A DNA stretch of 34,848 nucleotides. It comes from Nocardia alba NBRC 108234. GTDB taxonomy: Bacteria > Actinomycetota > Actinomycetes > Mycobacteriales > Mycobacteriaceae. Position 1 is the stretch's first letter, and each line of letters starts with the position of its first letter. Both the position numbers and the translations under genes were made by a program. Shown here piece after piece: positions 8,540 through 20,500 of this stretch. The stretch is taken from contig NZ_BDAX01000042.1 in NCBI RefSeq assembly GCF_001612665.1, positions 1 through 34,848 of the forward strand. Direction: 5' to 3'. The notes under the pieces were generated by a model. It was not told where the DNA came from. It was given only the letters and a program-made list of their open reading frames with translations, and did not search any database.

Positions 8540-9598
8540 TCAGAAGCTCGGTTCCTTCGGCGCGGGCGGCAGGGTCACTACCTGGCCCGCGTAACTCAGA
8601 CCCGCGCCGAACCCGAGCAGCAACGCGAGCTGACCGCCCTTCGCCTTGCCGGTAACCAGCATTTCCTCGATCGCCAGTGGCACCGAGGCGGCGGAGGTGT
8701 TGCCGGTGTTCTCGATATCGTTGGCGATCGGGACGCTCTCGGCCAGGCCGAGGTTCTTCTTCATCAACTCGTTGATCCGGGCGTTGGCCTGGTGCGGAAT
8801 GAACACCTCGATGTCATCCTTGGCCACGCCGGAGAACTCGAGCGCCGCCGAGAGCGCGCGCGGCAGGGTGACCGCGGCCCACCGGAAGACCTTCGGGCCC
8901 TCCATGTGCAGCGACATCCGGCCGACGGCCTCGACCGCCGGATCGGTGCCCTGCAGCGCCTGCGCCTTGTTCATGTACGCCAGGAAGTCGACGTCCTGGG
9001 CGATGGCCTCGGCGTTCTCGCCGTCGCTGCCCCAGACCGTCGGGGAGATCCCGTTGTCCTCAGCGGGACCGACGACGACAGCGCCCGCGCCGTCACCGAA
9101 GATCATCGCGGTACCGCGGTCGGTGGGGTCGAGGCCGACGGTCATCGTCTCGGCGCCGATCACCAGCACGTAGTCGAACGAACCGGCACGGATGAGGTCG
9201 GCCGCGACCCCGAGCCCGTAACAGAAGCCACCGCACCCGGACGTTAAATCGAAGGCGGCGACACCGTTGAGCCCGAGGTCGAACGCCACCGAGGGGGCGC
9301 CGTGCGGGGTGAGCTTGAGCCAGCTCGAGGTGCACAGGATGACCGCGCCGATCTTGCTTCGATCGATCGGGGTATTGGTCAGCGCGCGCTCACCCGCGGC
9401 CACGGAGATCGACCGGATCGTCTCGTCGCCGCTGATCCAGCGCCGGTTGTGGATACCGGTGCGCTCGAAGATCCAGTCCGGCGTCGAGTCGAGGGTCTCG
9501 CACACTTCGGCGTTGGTGACGATGCGCTGCGGACGGTAGGCACCGATCCCGAGCATCGCAACGTTGTCGCGACCTTTGTTTACTGCAATGCTCACCAC
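8540..9598 (-). CDS. fabH: beta-ketoacyl-ACP synthase III (FabH-like)
   Basis: A 352-residue thiolase-fold condensing enzyme. In the family it joins an acyl-CoA starter to malonyl-ACP, starting fatty acid synthesis; in mycolate producers, FabH links FAS I products to FAS II. The Cys-His-Asn triad is intact: Cys122 in DLTSGCGGF, His269 in FIPHQANARI and Asn300 in TGNTSAASVP. The glycine-rich LLLGFGAGLSYAG closes the fold. The track of two GTG codons at 9598 and 9595 makes the exact start ambiguous. It sits 69 bases after pyrE and is coupled to the lysoplasmalogenase gene. It may be a paralogue rather than the main FabH, since no FAS II gene is adjacent. Confidence 0.9.
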   Translation of the reverse strand: MVSIAVNKGRDNVAMLGIGAYRPQRIVTNAEVCETLDSTPDWIFERTGIHNRRWISGDETIRSISVAAGERALTNTPIDRSKIGAVILCTSSWLKLTPHGAPSVAFDLGLNGVAAFDLTSGCGGFCYGLGVAADLIRAGSFDYVLVIGAETMTVGLDPTDRGTAMIFGDGAGAVVVGPAEDNGISPTVWGSDGENAEAIAQDVDFLAYMNKAQALQGTDPAVEAVGRMSLHMEGPKVFRWAAVTLPRALSAALEFSGVAKDDIEVFIPHQANARINELMKKNLGLAESVPIANDIENTGNTSAASVPLAIEEMLVTGKAKGGQLALLLGFGAGLSYAGQVVTLPPAPKEPSF

Positions 9599-9667
9599 AG
9601 GTGACTCACACGTCCTTCAGACTGTCCGGACAGACCACATCGTCGTCCGGGTTCGGCGATGTTCAGG

Positions 9668-10231
9668 CTATCCCAGGGCAAGATCGTCGAGGCCGAGGAT
9701 GGATCGATATTCCAGCCCTTCCTCGGCAATCACCTGGTCAGCGCCGGTTTCCCGGTCGACGACAGTGGCAACGCCGACCACGATCGCGCCCGCCTCGCGC
9801 AATGCGCGAACCGCGGTGAGCGGCGAGTTGCCGGTGGTGGTGGTGTCCTCGACGACGAGCACGCGCTTGCCGACGATGTTGGGGCCCTCGATCTGGCGCT
9901 GCATGCCGTGTGCCTTGGCCGCCTTGCGGACCACGAACGCGTCGATCGGGCGGCCCGGCGCGTGCATCACGGCCATCGCGACCGGATCGGCGCCCATGGT
10001 GAGTCCGCCGACAGCGTCGAAGTCCCAGTCGGTGACGAGCTCGCGCAGCAGCGTTCCGATCAGCGGCCCCGCCTGGTGGTGCAGGGTGGCGCGGCGTAGG
10101 TCGACGTAGTAGTCGGCCTCCTTGCCCGAGGACAGCGTCACCTTGCCGTGCACGACCGCGAGCTCGCGCACGAGGGCGGCCAGCTGGTCGCGATCGGCCT
10201 CCGTGAGCGCCTGACGTGCTTGGTCGATCAT
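9668..10231 (-). CDS. pyrE: orotate phosphoribosyltransferase
   Basis: Adds PRPP to orotate to make orotidine 5'-phosphate in pyrimidine synthesis; cytoplasmic, usually a dimer. The 13-residue PRPP motif VLVVEDTTTTGNS is at 124-136. The family segments TLSSGKEADYYVDLR (about 32-46) and AFVVRKAAKAHGM (about 98-110) are intact. At 187 residues the length is normal. The ATG at 10231 is preceded by AAGGAC in the end of the SDR gene, whose stop is 5 bases away, so the two are surely one operon. It matches Rv0382c in type and in order relative to the Rv0383c-like gene and clpB. Confidence 0.97.
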   Translation of the reverse strand: MIDQARQALTEADRDQLAALVRELAVVHGKVTLSSGKEADYYVDLRRATLHHQAGPLIGTLLRELVTDWDFDAVGGLTMGADPVAMAVMHAPGRPIDAFVVRKAAKAHGMQRQIEGPNIVGKRVLVVEDTTTTGNSPLTAVRALREAGAIVVGVATVVDRETGADQVIAEEGLEYRSILGLDDLALG

Positions 10232-10236
10232 CTAAG

Positions 10237-11043
10237 TCATGTCCTTCCGCGTGCGTTGAAGAGTCCGCGATTCATGCGGGCCACCAGAGTGCGCGGGATG
10301 AAGCCCGCGACCGCGGTGAGCACCTTGTACTGCACGCCGGGCACGCTGATCACCCGGCCGGAGTCCAGATCCTGCAGGCACCCGTCGACGACCTGATCGA
10401 CGTCGAGCCACAGGCGCTCGGGCAGTGAACCCATCTCGATGCCCGCGCGCTCGTGGAACTCGGTGTGCACGAATCCGGGGCACAGCGCTTGGACGCGGAC
10501 ACCGGTGCCCACCAATCCACCCGCCAAACCCTCCGTGAAGGATACGACGTAGGCCTTGGAGGCCGAGTAGGTCGACCCCCGTCCGGGGATCAACCCGGCC
10601 ACACTCGCCACATTCACGATCGAACCCGCGCCCGCCGCGACCATCGACGGCAGGGCCGCCCTGGTGAGTTGCAGGACAGCGGTGACGTTGACATCGAGCT
10701 GGGCCTGTAGCTGCGCGGGCTCCAGCGTCCAGAACTCGCCGGAATGCGCGAAACCCGCGTTGTTGACCAGGAATTCGATGCCGCGCGCGGCACGGGCCGC
10801 GACGCGAGCGCGATCGGCGTCATCGGCCAGGTCGGCCACGAGGACTTCGGTCGACGTGGCGAAACGACGGGTCAATTCATCGGCGAGTTCGCGTAGTCGT
10901 TCCGCGTTTCTGGCGACGAGGACCAGGTCGTAGCCGAGGGCGGCGAGACGATGGGCGAAGCCCTGCCCGATGCCGGATGTCGGTCCGGTGATCATCGCGA
11001 CGGGACGGTGTGCGCCGGGCAGGCGCAGAGGGGTATCAGACAT
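10237..11043 (-). CDS. short-chain dehydrogenase/reductase (SDR)
   Basis: A 268-residue classical SDR. The Rossmann nucleotide-binding motif is TGPTSGIGQG (19-28), NNAG is at 94-97, and the catalytic Ser147, Tyr159 and Lys163 (YSASK) are present. An Arg at the end of the second strand (VARNAERL) suggests NADP(H) preference, which is an inference. Substrate is unknown; the FabH-like and lipid-type neighbours make a lipid substrate possible. The 5-base gap to pyrE shows co-transcription. The start is ATG 11043. Confidence 0.92.
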   Translation of the reverse strand: MSDTPLRLPGAHRPVAMITGPTSGIGQGFAHRLAALGYDLVLVARNAERLRELADELTRRFATSTEVLVADLADDADRARVAARAARGIEFLVNNAGFAHSGEFWTLEPAQLQAQLDVNVTAVLQLTRAALPSMVAAGAGSIVNVASVAGLIPGRGSTYSASKAYVVSFTEGLAGGLVGTGVRVQALCPGFVHTEFHERAGIEMGSLPERLWLDVDQVVDGCLQDLDSGRVISVPGVQYKVLTAVAGFIPRTLVARMNRGLFNARGRT

Positions 11044-11096
11044 CGCTGGTCGATTCCGGTCGACGGAGTGCCGCGACGACTACCGCGGCAGGTAGA

Positions 11097-12221
11097 TCAC
11101 TTCGGAACAGGGCCCTGGTAGGGGCGGAAACCGGGGTGGAACGGTCCACCCGGCTGACCCGATTCCGCGTCGTCGAGCGGTGGCTCGGTGCGGGGACGCG
11201 GCTCGGGAACAACGGCCAGCGACGGGCGCTTCGGCGGTTCGCCGAGCGGGCGACGGCCCGGGGCGGGCTGGTCCTCGAATTCTGGGTCGTCGAGATCGGG
11301 GTCGTAGTCGGCGGGCAGCGTGGGGGCGCGGCCGCCGATCGGGGCACGATCGGCGTCGCGAGCCGTGGCGCCACGGGCCGCGACGGGCCCGTTCTCGGAG
11401 AAACGGGCCGCCGCGCCGCGCGGGGCGTAGGGCTCGTCCTCGGAATCGAGTTCGTCGGGGCCGGGGAAACGCGCGCGGCCGTGCTCTTCCGCGTCGCTGT
11501 ATTCACTACGGCCTGCGGCGAATTCGCGAGCGTCGTCCTCTTCGTCGTACTCGGGGCGGAAACCGGGCGCGAGATTGGCGCTCGAGCGCGGCCGAGTGAA
11601 CTCGTTCGGCTCGGCCACCGGGGGCAGCACGTGCAGCAGGCCGGACAGGCGGAGCACCACGTCGATGGCGGTCTCCCAGTCCTTGGATCCGCTGCCGACG
11701 GGGAGCATGCCGAGGGTCCAGTTGCCCTCGCTCCACAGCATCTGCACGGTGTCGGACAGCGACTCGATGAAGCCGACCATCCGCTGATCCACCGCGTGAC
11801 GCGCGATCTCGGGATCGGTGGCGAACACGACCCGGTCGCCGATCGCGCCGAGCAGTTCCAGATCGTGGTCCTTCGGCGGGGCTGCGGTCTTGAGCCGCAT
11901 GTCCACATCGATCTCGGAGCCGATCTGGCGTCGCACAGCCACCAGTGTCGCGGCGTCCTCGAGGTCGAAGAGCACGAACTTCTCGCCCTTGCGGATGCCG
12001 GAGACCACGTCGACCGCCGAGAGGTAGCCGAGCTTGGCCAGCGCGCCACGGCGCCACGTCGAGGCGAGCGCAGGCTCCACCGACACGTAGGTGTAGCCCT
12101 GGGACTTCGCCCACACCTGTCTCGCGTGTCCGGTGCGTTGCCGCTGGACCCGATCGAAATACAGCAGGACTATCGCACCCACGAGTGCGATCGCTGCTAA
12201 CCCGAACCACATAGCCGTCAT
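11097..12221 (-). CDS. Rv0383c-like membrane-anchored protein
   Basis: A 374-residue protein with one N-terminal hydrophobic helix (about 4-22) followed by Arg-rich residues, which suggests an anchor with a cytoplasmic body. A mixed domain follows (about 30-215). It ends in a long acidic, Pro/Arg-rich, low-complexity tail (about 220-374) that looks disordered. Position next to pyrE and clpB and the N-terminal pattern match mycobacterial Rv0383c, but the tail here makes it considerably longer. The function of the family is unknown. The ATG at 12221 has a modest AGGCGAC upstream. It lies 53 bases before the SDR gene on the same strand. Confidence 0.75.
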   Translation of the reverse strand: MTAMWFGLAAIALVGAIVLLYFDRVQRQRTGHARQVWAKSQGYTYVSVEPALASTWRRGALAKLGYLSAVDVVSGIRKGEKFVLFDLEDAATLVAVRRQIGSEIDVDMRLKTAAPPKDHDLELLGAIGDRVVFATDPEIARHAVDQRMVGFIESLSDTVQMLWSEGNWTLGMLPVGSGSKDWETAIDVVLRLSGLLHVLPPVAEPNEFTRPRSSANLAPGFRPEYDEEDDAREFAAGRSEYSDAEEHGRARFPGPDELDSEDEPYAPRGAAARFSENGPVAARGATARDADRAPIGGRAPTLPADYDPDLDDPEFEDQPAPGRRPLGEPPKRPSLAVVPEPRPRTEPPLDDAESGQPGGPFHPGFRPYQGPVPK

Positions 12222-12289
12222 CGTCGCCTAGCCTATCCAGCCGTCGCCGTGATTGCCCGGTAGCACCGGGGATTCGTCGCGCGGGTCGC

Positions 12290-13099
12290 TCATCGGGGGC
12301 CGCCCGGCAACGCCGTACTGATAATGATCTTGGCGTGGATCGACCCGTCTGGGTTCTTGTCGCCCTGCACCATAACCATGTCCCCGACGGGAAGCTCGCT
12401 CGCCTTCGTGCTGGTCAGCGAAATCACCTGGGTGGCATCGTCGATCAGCACCCGCACATCGGATCCGCCGAGGGTACTCATGGTGATCTCGGTGCCGGTA
12501 TTGGCGGTGATACTGCCCATGCTGGCGCCGAGATCTTCGCCGCCGAGACCGGGCAGGCCGGGGAGCCCGCTCGCGCTCGGCGGGGAGCCCGGAGTGGTTT
12601 GTCGCGGTGTCGGCGGGACGAGCAGTTGGCTGGTCGTCGCAGGCGAGGCGGTGTTGTCACCCGAGTCGTTGCCGCTCAGCACGAGACCGGCGAGCACGCC
12701 GCCGACCGCGATCAACGCGAGCACTCCCAGACCGAGAGCGAACCACAAACCGAAGTGGCGTTTGGGTGGTTCGCCCTGGTCGCCGTCCTGCGGACGCGGT
12801 GGATAACCCGGCGGCGGCGCGCCGGGATAGCCCTGGCCGTAGCCGGGTGGCGCCTGGTAGCCCTGGTCGTACCCGGGCGGCGCCTGCTGTGGCGGGGGTT
12901 GAGCCGCGGGGTAGCCACTCTCGTAGGCACCCCATTGCGCGTCGTGCGGCGGCAACGCCTGTGTCGGGTTCGACGGTTGACCCCACTCGTCGAACGAATT
13001 GCCTCCGTACGGCGTGGTCGAGTCGGTGCCCGGCGAACCCAGCCGTTCGGTCGGCGAATCCTCCGGGCGTTGCCCCCACGGATCGTTCGGGTTCGTCAT
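12290..13099 (-). CDS. Pro/Gly/Tyr-rich single-pass protein with DUF5666-like domain
   Basis: About 269 residues. The first 120 or so are a cytoplasmic low-complexity region rich in Pro, Gly, Tyr and Gln, with PPGYGQGYPGAPPPGYPP-type repeats. One hydrophobic helix follows (about 122-145), then a Ser/Thr/Pro linker and a compact beta domain of about 75 residues at the C-terminus. That domain has the alternating pattern of DUF5666: a dT-type ITANTGTEITM, a VRVLIDDATQV and a GDMVMVQGDKNPDGSIHAKI. The C-terminal domain should be extracytoplasmic. The start is ATG 13099, with GGAG just upstream; the in-frame codon at 13147 has no such support. Function unknown. Confidence 0.75.
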   Translation of the reverse strand: MTNPNDPWGQRPEDSPTERLGSPGTDSTTPYGGNSFDEWGQPSNPTQALPPHDAQWGAYESGYPAAQPPPQQAPPGYDQGYQAPPGYGQGYPGAPPPGYPPRPQDGDQGEPPKRHFGLWFALGLGVLALIAVGGVLAGLVLSGNDSGDNTASPATTSQLLVPPTPRQTTPGSPPSASGLPGLPGLGGEDLGASMGSITANTGTEITMSTLGGSDVRVLIDDATQVISLTSTKASELPVGDMVMVQGDKNPDGSIHAKIIISTALPGGPR

Positions 13100-13162
13100 G
13101 CGCTCCAGGGTAGGACAGCCCGGTGCGTTTGGGAGGTCGCTACGCACCGGGCTGTGGATAAA

Positions 13163-15739
<2,577 letters not shown>

Positions 15740-15776
15740 GAATCTCCCCTTGTGTGTGTCCGGTATCGACCTGTTC

Positions 15777-15802
15777 AACGCTCACAAAGTTGAGTCTGTT
15801 CC
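15777..15802 (-). promoter_or_regulatory. clpB: putative SigH/SigE-type promoter of clpB
   Basis: On the minus strand, GGAACA (15802-15797) and CGTT (15780-15777) are 16 bases apart. This fits the GGAAYA-N16-20-CGTT pattern of mycobacterial SigH and similar stress sigma factors. It would start transcription roughly 30 bases before the clpB GTG. The -35 element lies inside the HAIR operator. Confidence 0.55.
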
Positions 15803-15809
15803 GCTCAAC
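15789..15809. promoter_or_regulatory. HAIR element (HspR operator) upstream of clpB
   Basis: An inverted repeat, GTTGAGT-N7-GCTCAAC, with 6 of 7 arm positions complementary and the exact 7-7-7 spacing of the HspR consensus CTTGAGT-N7-ACTCAAG. It sits 50 bases upstream of the clpB start, between clpB and the diverging oxidoreductase gene. HspR is encoded at 31467-31898. Confidence 0.8.
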
Positions 15810-15954
15810 TCCAAAAATTTTCACGGACCTCTGATCCGGGCTTCACGCTACGCCGCGACACCACCGAAGACGATCAATCACCGCATGTCGAACGGCTATC
15901 CGCCTAGGATTGCGATGCCCGGCTCACCCGAAGATGCGAGGAGTTCACCGCCTT

Positions 15955-16944
15955 ATGCGCGCGATCGTGGTTCACAGGTTCGGCGCCACACCCGAGCTTG
16001 CCGATGTGCCGGTGCCCGAGGCTGGTCCGGGTGAGGTTCAGGTGGCGCTCGACGCGGCCGGGGTCAACCCGTTCGACCTGAAAATGGCCGACGGTCTGCT
16101 CCAGGGCAAGATGCCGACCGACTTCCCGATGATCCTCGGCGTCGACGGCGCGGGCAGCGTCTCGGCGATCGGCAGCGGCGTCACCAAGTTCGAGGTCGGC
16201 GACAGGGTGGTCGGCAAGTTCCTGACCGCGCCCGCGGGCCACGGCAGTTGGGCGCAGTACTCCACGGTCCCCGAAGACGCGACCCTCGTCCCGATTCCCG
16301 ACGGCGTCACCAGCGTTGCCGCCGCCGCGCTCCCGATCGCCGGCGTGACAGCCCAGGACCTGGTGGATGCCGCGCATATCCAACCCGACCAGACCGTGTT
16401 GATCGTCGGCGCCACCGGCGGCGTCGGCTCCTTCCTCGTCCAGCTGGCCAACATCGCGGGCGCCCATGTGATCGCGACCGCCCGCGGCGATGCCGCCGAT
16501 CAGGTCGCCCGTCTCGGTGCCGCCGAGACCGTCGACTACACCCGGATCCGCCCCGCCGACCCGAACTTCCCCGACCCCGACCCGGCCACCCGCCAGGACT
16601 CGAGCGTCACCGACGCGGTCCGCTTCACCCACCCCGACGGGATCGACGTCCTGTTCGACTTGATCAGCGCGGCAGCCGATTTCGCATCACATGCCACGCT
16701 GGTCCGCCGCGGCGGACACGCCTATTCGACAACCTGGGCCGCCGACGAAACAGCACTGCGCGAACGCGACATCACCGGCGGCAACTTCGAATCCAAAGGC
16801 CGCTCACCGGAATTGAGCCGTCTCCTGTCGCGGGTCGCGGCAGGAGACGTGGTCATTCCGGTCCAGATGACCGTGCCATTGGAGGCCGCTCCCGCCGTGC
16901 TCGGCCAGGGCAGCGCCCGAGGAAAAACCGTCCTCACCATCTAA
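15955..16944 (+). CDS. zinc-independent MDR (quinone oxidoreductase-like) NADP-dependent oxidoreductase
   Basis: A 329-residue medium-chain dehydrogenase/reductase. It has the GroES-like N-terminal domain (about 1-115) with the FDLKMADG segment, and a Rossmann domain with GATGGVGS at 152-159. The Cys/His zinc-binding pattern of alcohol dehydrogenases is absent, placing it with quinone oxidoreductase-type members. Substrate is unknown. The ATG at 15955 has GAGGAG 11 bases upstream and matches the family N-terminus (MRAIVVHRFG). It diverges from clpB, so the HAIR site and stress promoter lie in its upstream region too. Its own regulation by them is only a possibility. Confidence 0.9.
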   Translation: MRAIVVHRFGATPELADVPVPEAGPGEVQVALDAAGVNPFDLKMADGLLQGKMPTDFPMILGVDGAGSVSAIGSGVTKFEVGDRVVGKFLTAPAGHGSWAQYSTVPEDATLVPIPDGVTSVAAAALPIAGVTAQDLVDAAHIQPDQTVLIVGATGGVGSFLVQLANIAGAHVIATARGDAADQVARLGAAETVDYTRIRPADPNFPDPDPATRQDSSVTDAVRFTHPDGIDVLFDLISAAADFASHATLVRRGGHAYSTTWAADETALRERDITGGNFESKGRSPELSRLLSRVAAGDVVIPVQMTVPLEAAPAVLGQGSARGKTVLTI

Positions 16945-17219
16945 CCCACCCGGAGTTGTTCGGATCGCACGGAAGTACGTCTTATTCGTCTACTGAGTCC
17001 GATTCCATAGCAGTCACATTGGGCTGACACGATCCGCTGCGCTTCGGTCGGCTTCCACTACGAGGATCGCCCGAGGGCGGTGTCGACACCATCCCTGCCC
17101 GCCTCCTCGCATCGATAGCTTTGGCTCGGAAAATGAGACATACCACACAATAGGGATCCGAAGTCCGGTCTCGTGCGTCCAATACCTCGATAGCACCGTT
17201 ACCGAGGTTGGGATTTGCG
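16945..17219. other. gene-free spacer at the left edge of the T7SS region
   Basis: This 275-base stretch holds no convincing gene. It is less GC-rich towards 17120-17180 and should contain the promoter of the WXG100/toxin operon. I could not pick out clear -35/-10 boxes, a terminator for the oxidoreductase, or an attachment-site repeat. Confidence 0.4.
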
Positions 17220-17537
17220 ATGAGTTCGATCAAGGCCGATCCGGATGCGTTGCGCAGTACGCAGACTTCCTTCGATTCGGTCGCGTCGACGCTGTCCGCG
17301 GCACTGACCACGTTGGCCGCGGCGTTGGCGGCCGAGGGCGAATGCTGGGGCGGCGACGAGACCGGACAGGCCTTCGCGGGCAACTACACCCCGGGCGTCG
17401 AGCAGGGCAAGACCGCCGTCGGCAATCTCGCGAAGTCGATGACGCAACTCGGGACCAACATGGTGACTGTCGCGGATAAGTTGGTCGAGCAGGACACCGC
17501 GCGTGCGGCCCAGTTGAAGCAGTCGACGGGGTCGTAG
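17220..17537 (+). CDS. WXG100-like type VII secretion protein
   Basis: A 105-residue, Ala/Thr-rich, all-helical protein with the length of an ESX WXG100 substrate. The turn between the two helices carries Trp43-Gly44-Gly45 (CWGGDETGQAF), the WXG motif. No signal peptide is present. Such proteins form helical-hairpin dimers that are exported by, or guide partners to, type VII systems. The ATG at 17220 has GAGG 14 bases or so upstream; an in-frame TTG at 17208 is less likely. Only three bases separate its stop from the toxin start, so the two are translationally linked. It probably acts as a secretion partner of the toxin, which is an inference from context. Confidence 0.8.
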   Translation: MSSIKADPDALRSTQTSFDSVASTLSAALTTLAAALAAEGECWGGDETGQAFAGNYTPGVEQGKTAVGNLAKSMTQLGTNMVTVADKLVEQDTARAAQLKQSTGS

Positions 17538-17540
17538 TTC

Positions 17541-20500
17541 GTGGGCATCGAGATCCCGGACTCCCTGCAGTGGGTCGCGAAATACATTCTCGGGGCGGGT
17601 GATTGGCCCGACGGTGACGAGACCGCGATGCGGCGGCTCGCTGATGCGTGGACAACCACCGCGAACACCCTCAACACAGTCGACGAGGACGCGGCGCGGG
17701 CCCTGAACTCAGCACTGAGTGCCCTGTCCGAGGGCGAGACGCACGATGCGATCGCGACCTATCGGGACAAGCTCCTCGCCGGTGACGAGGCCGCGTTCAC
17801 CGCGATCCGCAAGTGGTGTGAGAAGCAGGCCGAGCTGCTCGAAGACGGGGCCAACGATATCGAGCACACCAAACTGGTGATCATCGGGACGATGATCGTC
17901 GCTGCGGTCGAGATCGGTATCGCGTTGGCGACGGCGTGGACCGGAGTCGGCGCGGCGGCGGGTGTGGCCGCTCGCGTCGCGGCACAGGTCGCGGTCAAGA
18001 TCGCGATGAAGCAGTTGCTCACTCGGATGATCGCGCGCGGCATCGCCAAAGCGGCATCTCGCGCCGCGCTGCGCGGTGCGGCGTTCGAAGCGCTGGAAGA
18101 GGGCGGGATCGACGCGCTCGCCCGTACCATCCAGGTCGCCAAGGGTGATCGTTCGATGGATGACTTCGGTTGGTCCGACCTGGGTTTGGCGACTTTCGGT
18201 GGTGCGGTCGGCGGTGCGGTCGGCGGCGGTCTCGGCGACAAGCTGGGCGGTGTCGGCGACAACATCACTTCCGGGCTCGGGAAGATGGCCGCCAAGTCCG
18301 CGACAGGTGCGGCGACGGAACTCGGTGCGGATCTGTCGGCACAGGTCGCATCGGCGAGTGCGGCGTCATTGCTGATGGGTCAGGATTTCGAACTCGATAT
18401 CGGGGTGGATACATTCACCAGCGCTGGTGCTGGTGGGCTGCAGAGTGGGTTGGAGTCCAGCCTGCACGGCAACGGTGACTCCGCGGCGCCGACGGTTCCC
18501 GAGTTGGGCGATACGGGCTCGCCGACCAGCCCCGCCAGTACCGGGGACTCGAGTTCGCCTCCAGCGCAGCCGACCGGTGGTACCCCGGGCTCGACTTCGC
18601 CCGCGTCGACGGGAACACCTGGTTCCACCGCGCCGAACTCCGAGGGCACGCCGTCAACACCCAATGGGGACAACGCGACCCAGCCGTCCGGAGCGGGCTC
18701 GCCTTCCTCCCCTGGTGATAGCTCTCCGCCGACCGGCAGTCCGAGTTCAGTCGATGGCAACTCGCCCAACCCGAGTACGCCCAGCGACAACTCGCCTGAC
18801 ACCAGCTCATCTGGCGACACTTCGCCGGGTTCCAGCTCGCCGGGCGACAACTCCCCCAGCCCCAACACACCGGGCAGCAACTCGTCCAATCCCGCCTCAC
18901 CCGGCGACAATTCGCCCAGTTCCAGCGCACCCGACACCAACGCGCCGACATCGAGTTCACCGGGCAGCAGCACCCCCAGCCCCAGCACGCCTGGCGAGGC
19001 CTCTCCCAGTTCGACGGCTCCCACCGATAGCGGCAACCCATCCAGCCCGAGTTCACCGAACTCGCCGGGCAACACCGGTCCGACGACGGACACCCCCTCG
19101 GCGCCCGCCGACAGCGGCACGCCTTCATCGCCGAGTACCACCGGGAATCCGACCGGATCCCCCGACGGCACAACCCCAACGGCTCCAGTCGAAACTCAGA
19201 ACCCTACCGATCAACCCAGCTCACCGGCGCCTCGCTCATCGCTCGACCTCCCGCCGGCCGACACTCCCGCACCTACTGATTCGTCCGCGGCTCAACCGAC
19301 TCCATCAAGCCCGACCACCGCCCAGGCACCGACCGCGGACACCCAGACACCGACCAGCAACAACCCGACTGCCACCACACCATCCGCACCCGGAACTATG
19401 CCGCCGCCGGGCAGCCCGAACACCGGCACGCCAACATCCACCCCGAACATTCACTCACCCTCCGACGGCACCCGCCAGCCGCAACAAACAGACCCATCGA
19501 CAACCAGCGCGGCGGCCACCGCGACAGCACCGAGCACAGCACCGACCGCGACACCCACCGCGACACCCACCTCGACAACACCCACCAACTCGACCCCGCC
19601 CATCAGCGCACCGATCGCCCCGAGCGCGCACCAATCGCCGACGGCGAACAATCCCCAGCCGTCCACAACCACCAGGCAGACGCCTTCCGCCACCCAGCCG
19701 ACCACACCGAACAATCCCGAGCTATCCACAGGCCGCACACCGCCATCGGCCACACGCCCGGCGACACCGAACGCTCCCCACTCATCCACAGGCACCAACC
19801 CGACGACCGACACAGCACCGCCGCCGTCCACTGCCCACCCGAGCACGCCGGCACTCGGCCACCCGCCTACTCCGCCGAACACGACCTCCACCCAGGCCCC
19901 CAACTCGAACCAGCACAGCAGCAACGCGGACTCCCCGACAACGGATCAGCCGGCCGGACACATCGACCCAGCAACGCCTGCGGATACAACCCCCGCGACC
20001 GACCCTCTGTCGGCCACCGAAACCACGCCGGCATCGGACCCGACGCCGACGAATACGACATCACCTACCGACCCGCTTCTCACCCCCCAGTCGCTCGAAT
20101 CCGCCAACCAGGCACGCCGAGCTCGCGAATCACTGCGCCCCGTCAGGCCCGCCGATAACCAAGCCCTACAGGTCAACCCGCCCACCGGCCGCCCCTACCG
20201 AGCCGCCGACTATCCGAACACCTTTACCCAACCCGTCCGGGTCATCCGCCTCAGTGTCGCTGTCACCGGCTCTCCCGCGACACCACCCACCACCATCGAC
20301 ACCGTCGCCGAGAACGCCCAAACAGCGACCGATATCGCCTTCAACCAAGGCCACCAATTCCCCCTCGGCGACTGGCTCATGGTCGATGTCGTCCCCACCA
20401 CCGACCCGGCAACGGCTGACCTCACGATCGATGCCGACACCACACCGACCCTGACCGACCTCGCCAACACGATCCGCACCAACCTCGGCCTACCCCCACG

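Noticed and set aside
16945..17219. Attachment site or insertion sequence at the edge of the T7SS region
   Set aside because: I found no integrase, transposase, tRNA gene or flanking direct repeat in the window.
18762..19031. CRISPR array
   Set aside because: The 30-base period has no spacers, units are degenerate, and the repeat is in frame within a coding linker.
18380..19171. 263-codon minus-strand frame within the toxin linker, plus an overlapping Arg/Pro-rich plus-strand frame at 18427-20454
   Set aside because: Both are low-complexity products of the Ser/Thr/Pro linker read in other frames. No start signals or family resemblance.
19728..19795. Further DnaA boxes (TATCCACA-like words) in the toxin linker
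   Set aside because: They are not exact nine-base matches and are explained by repeated Ser-Thr-Gly codons.
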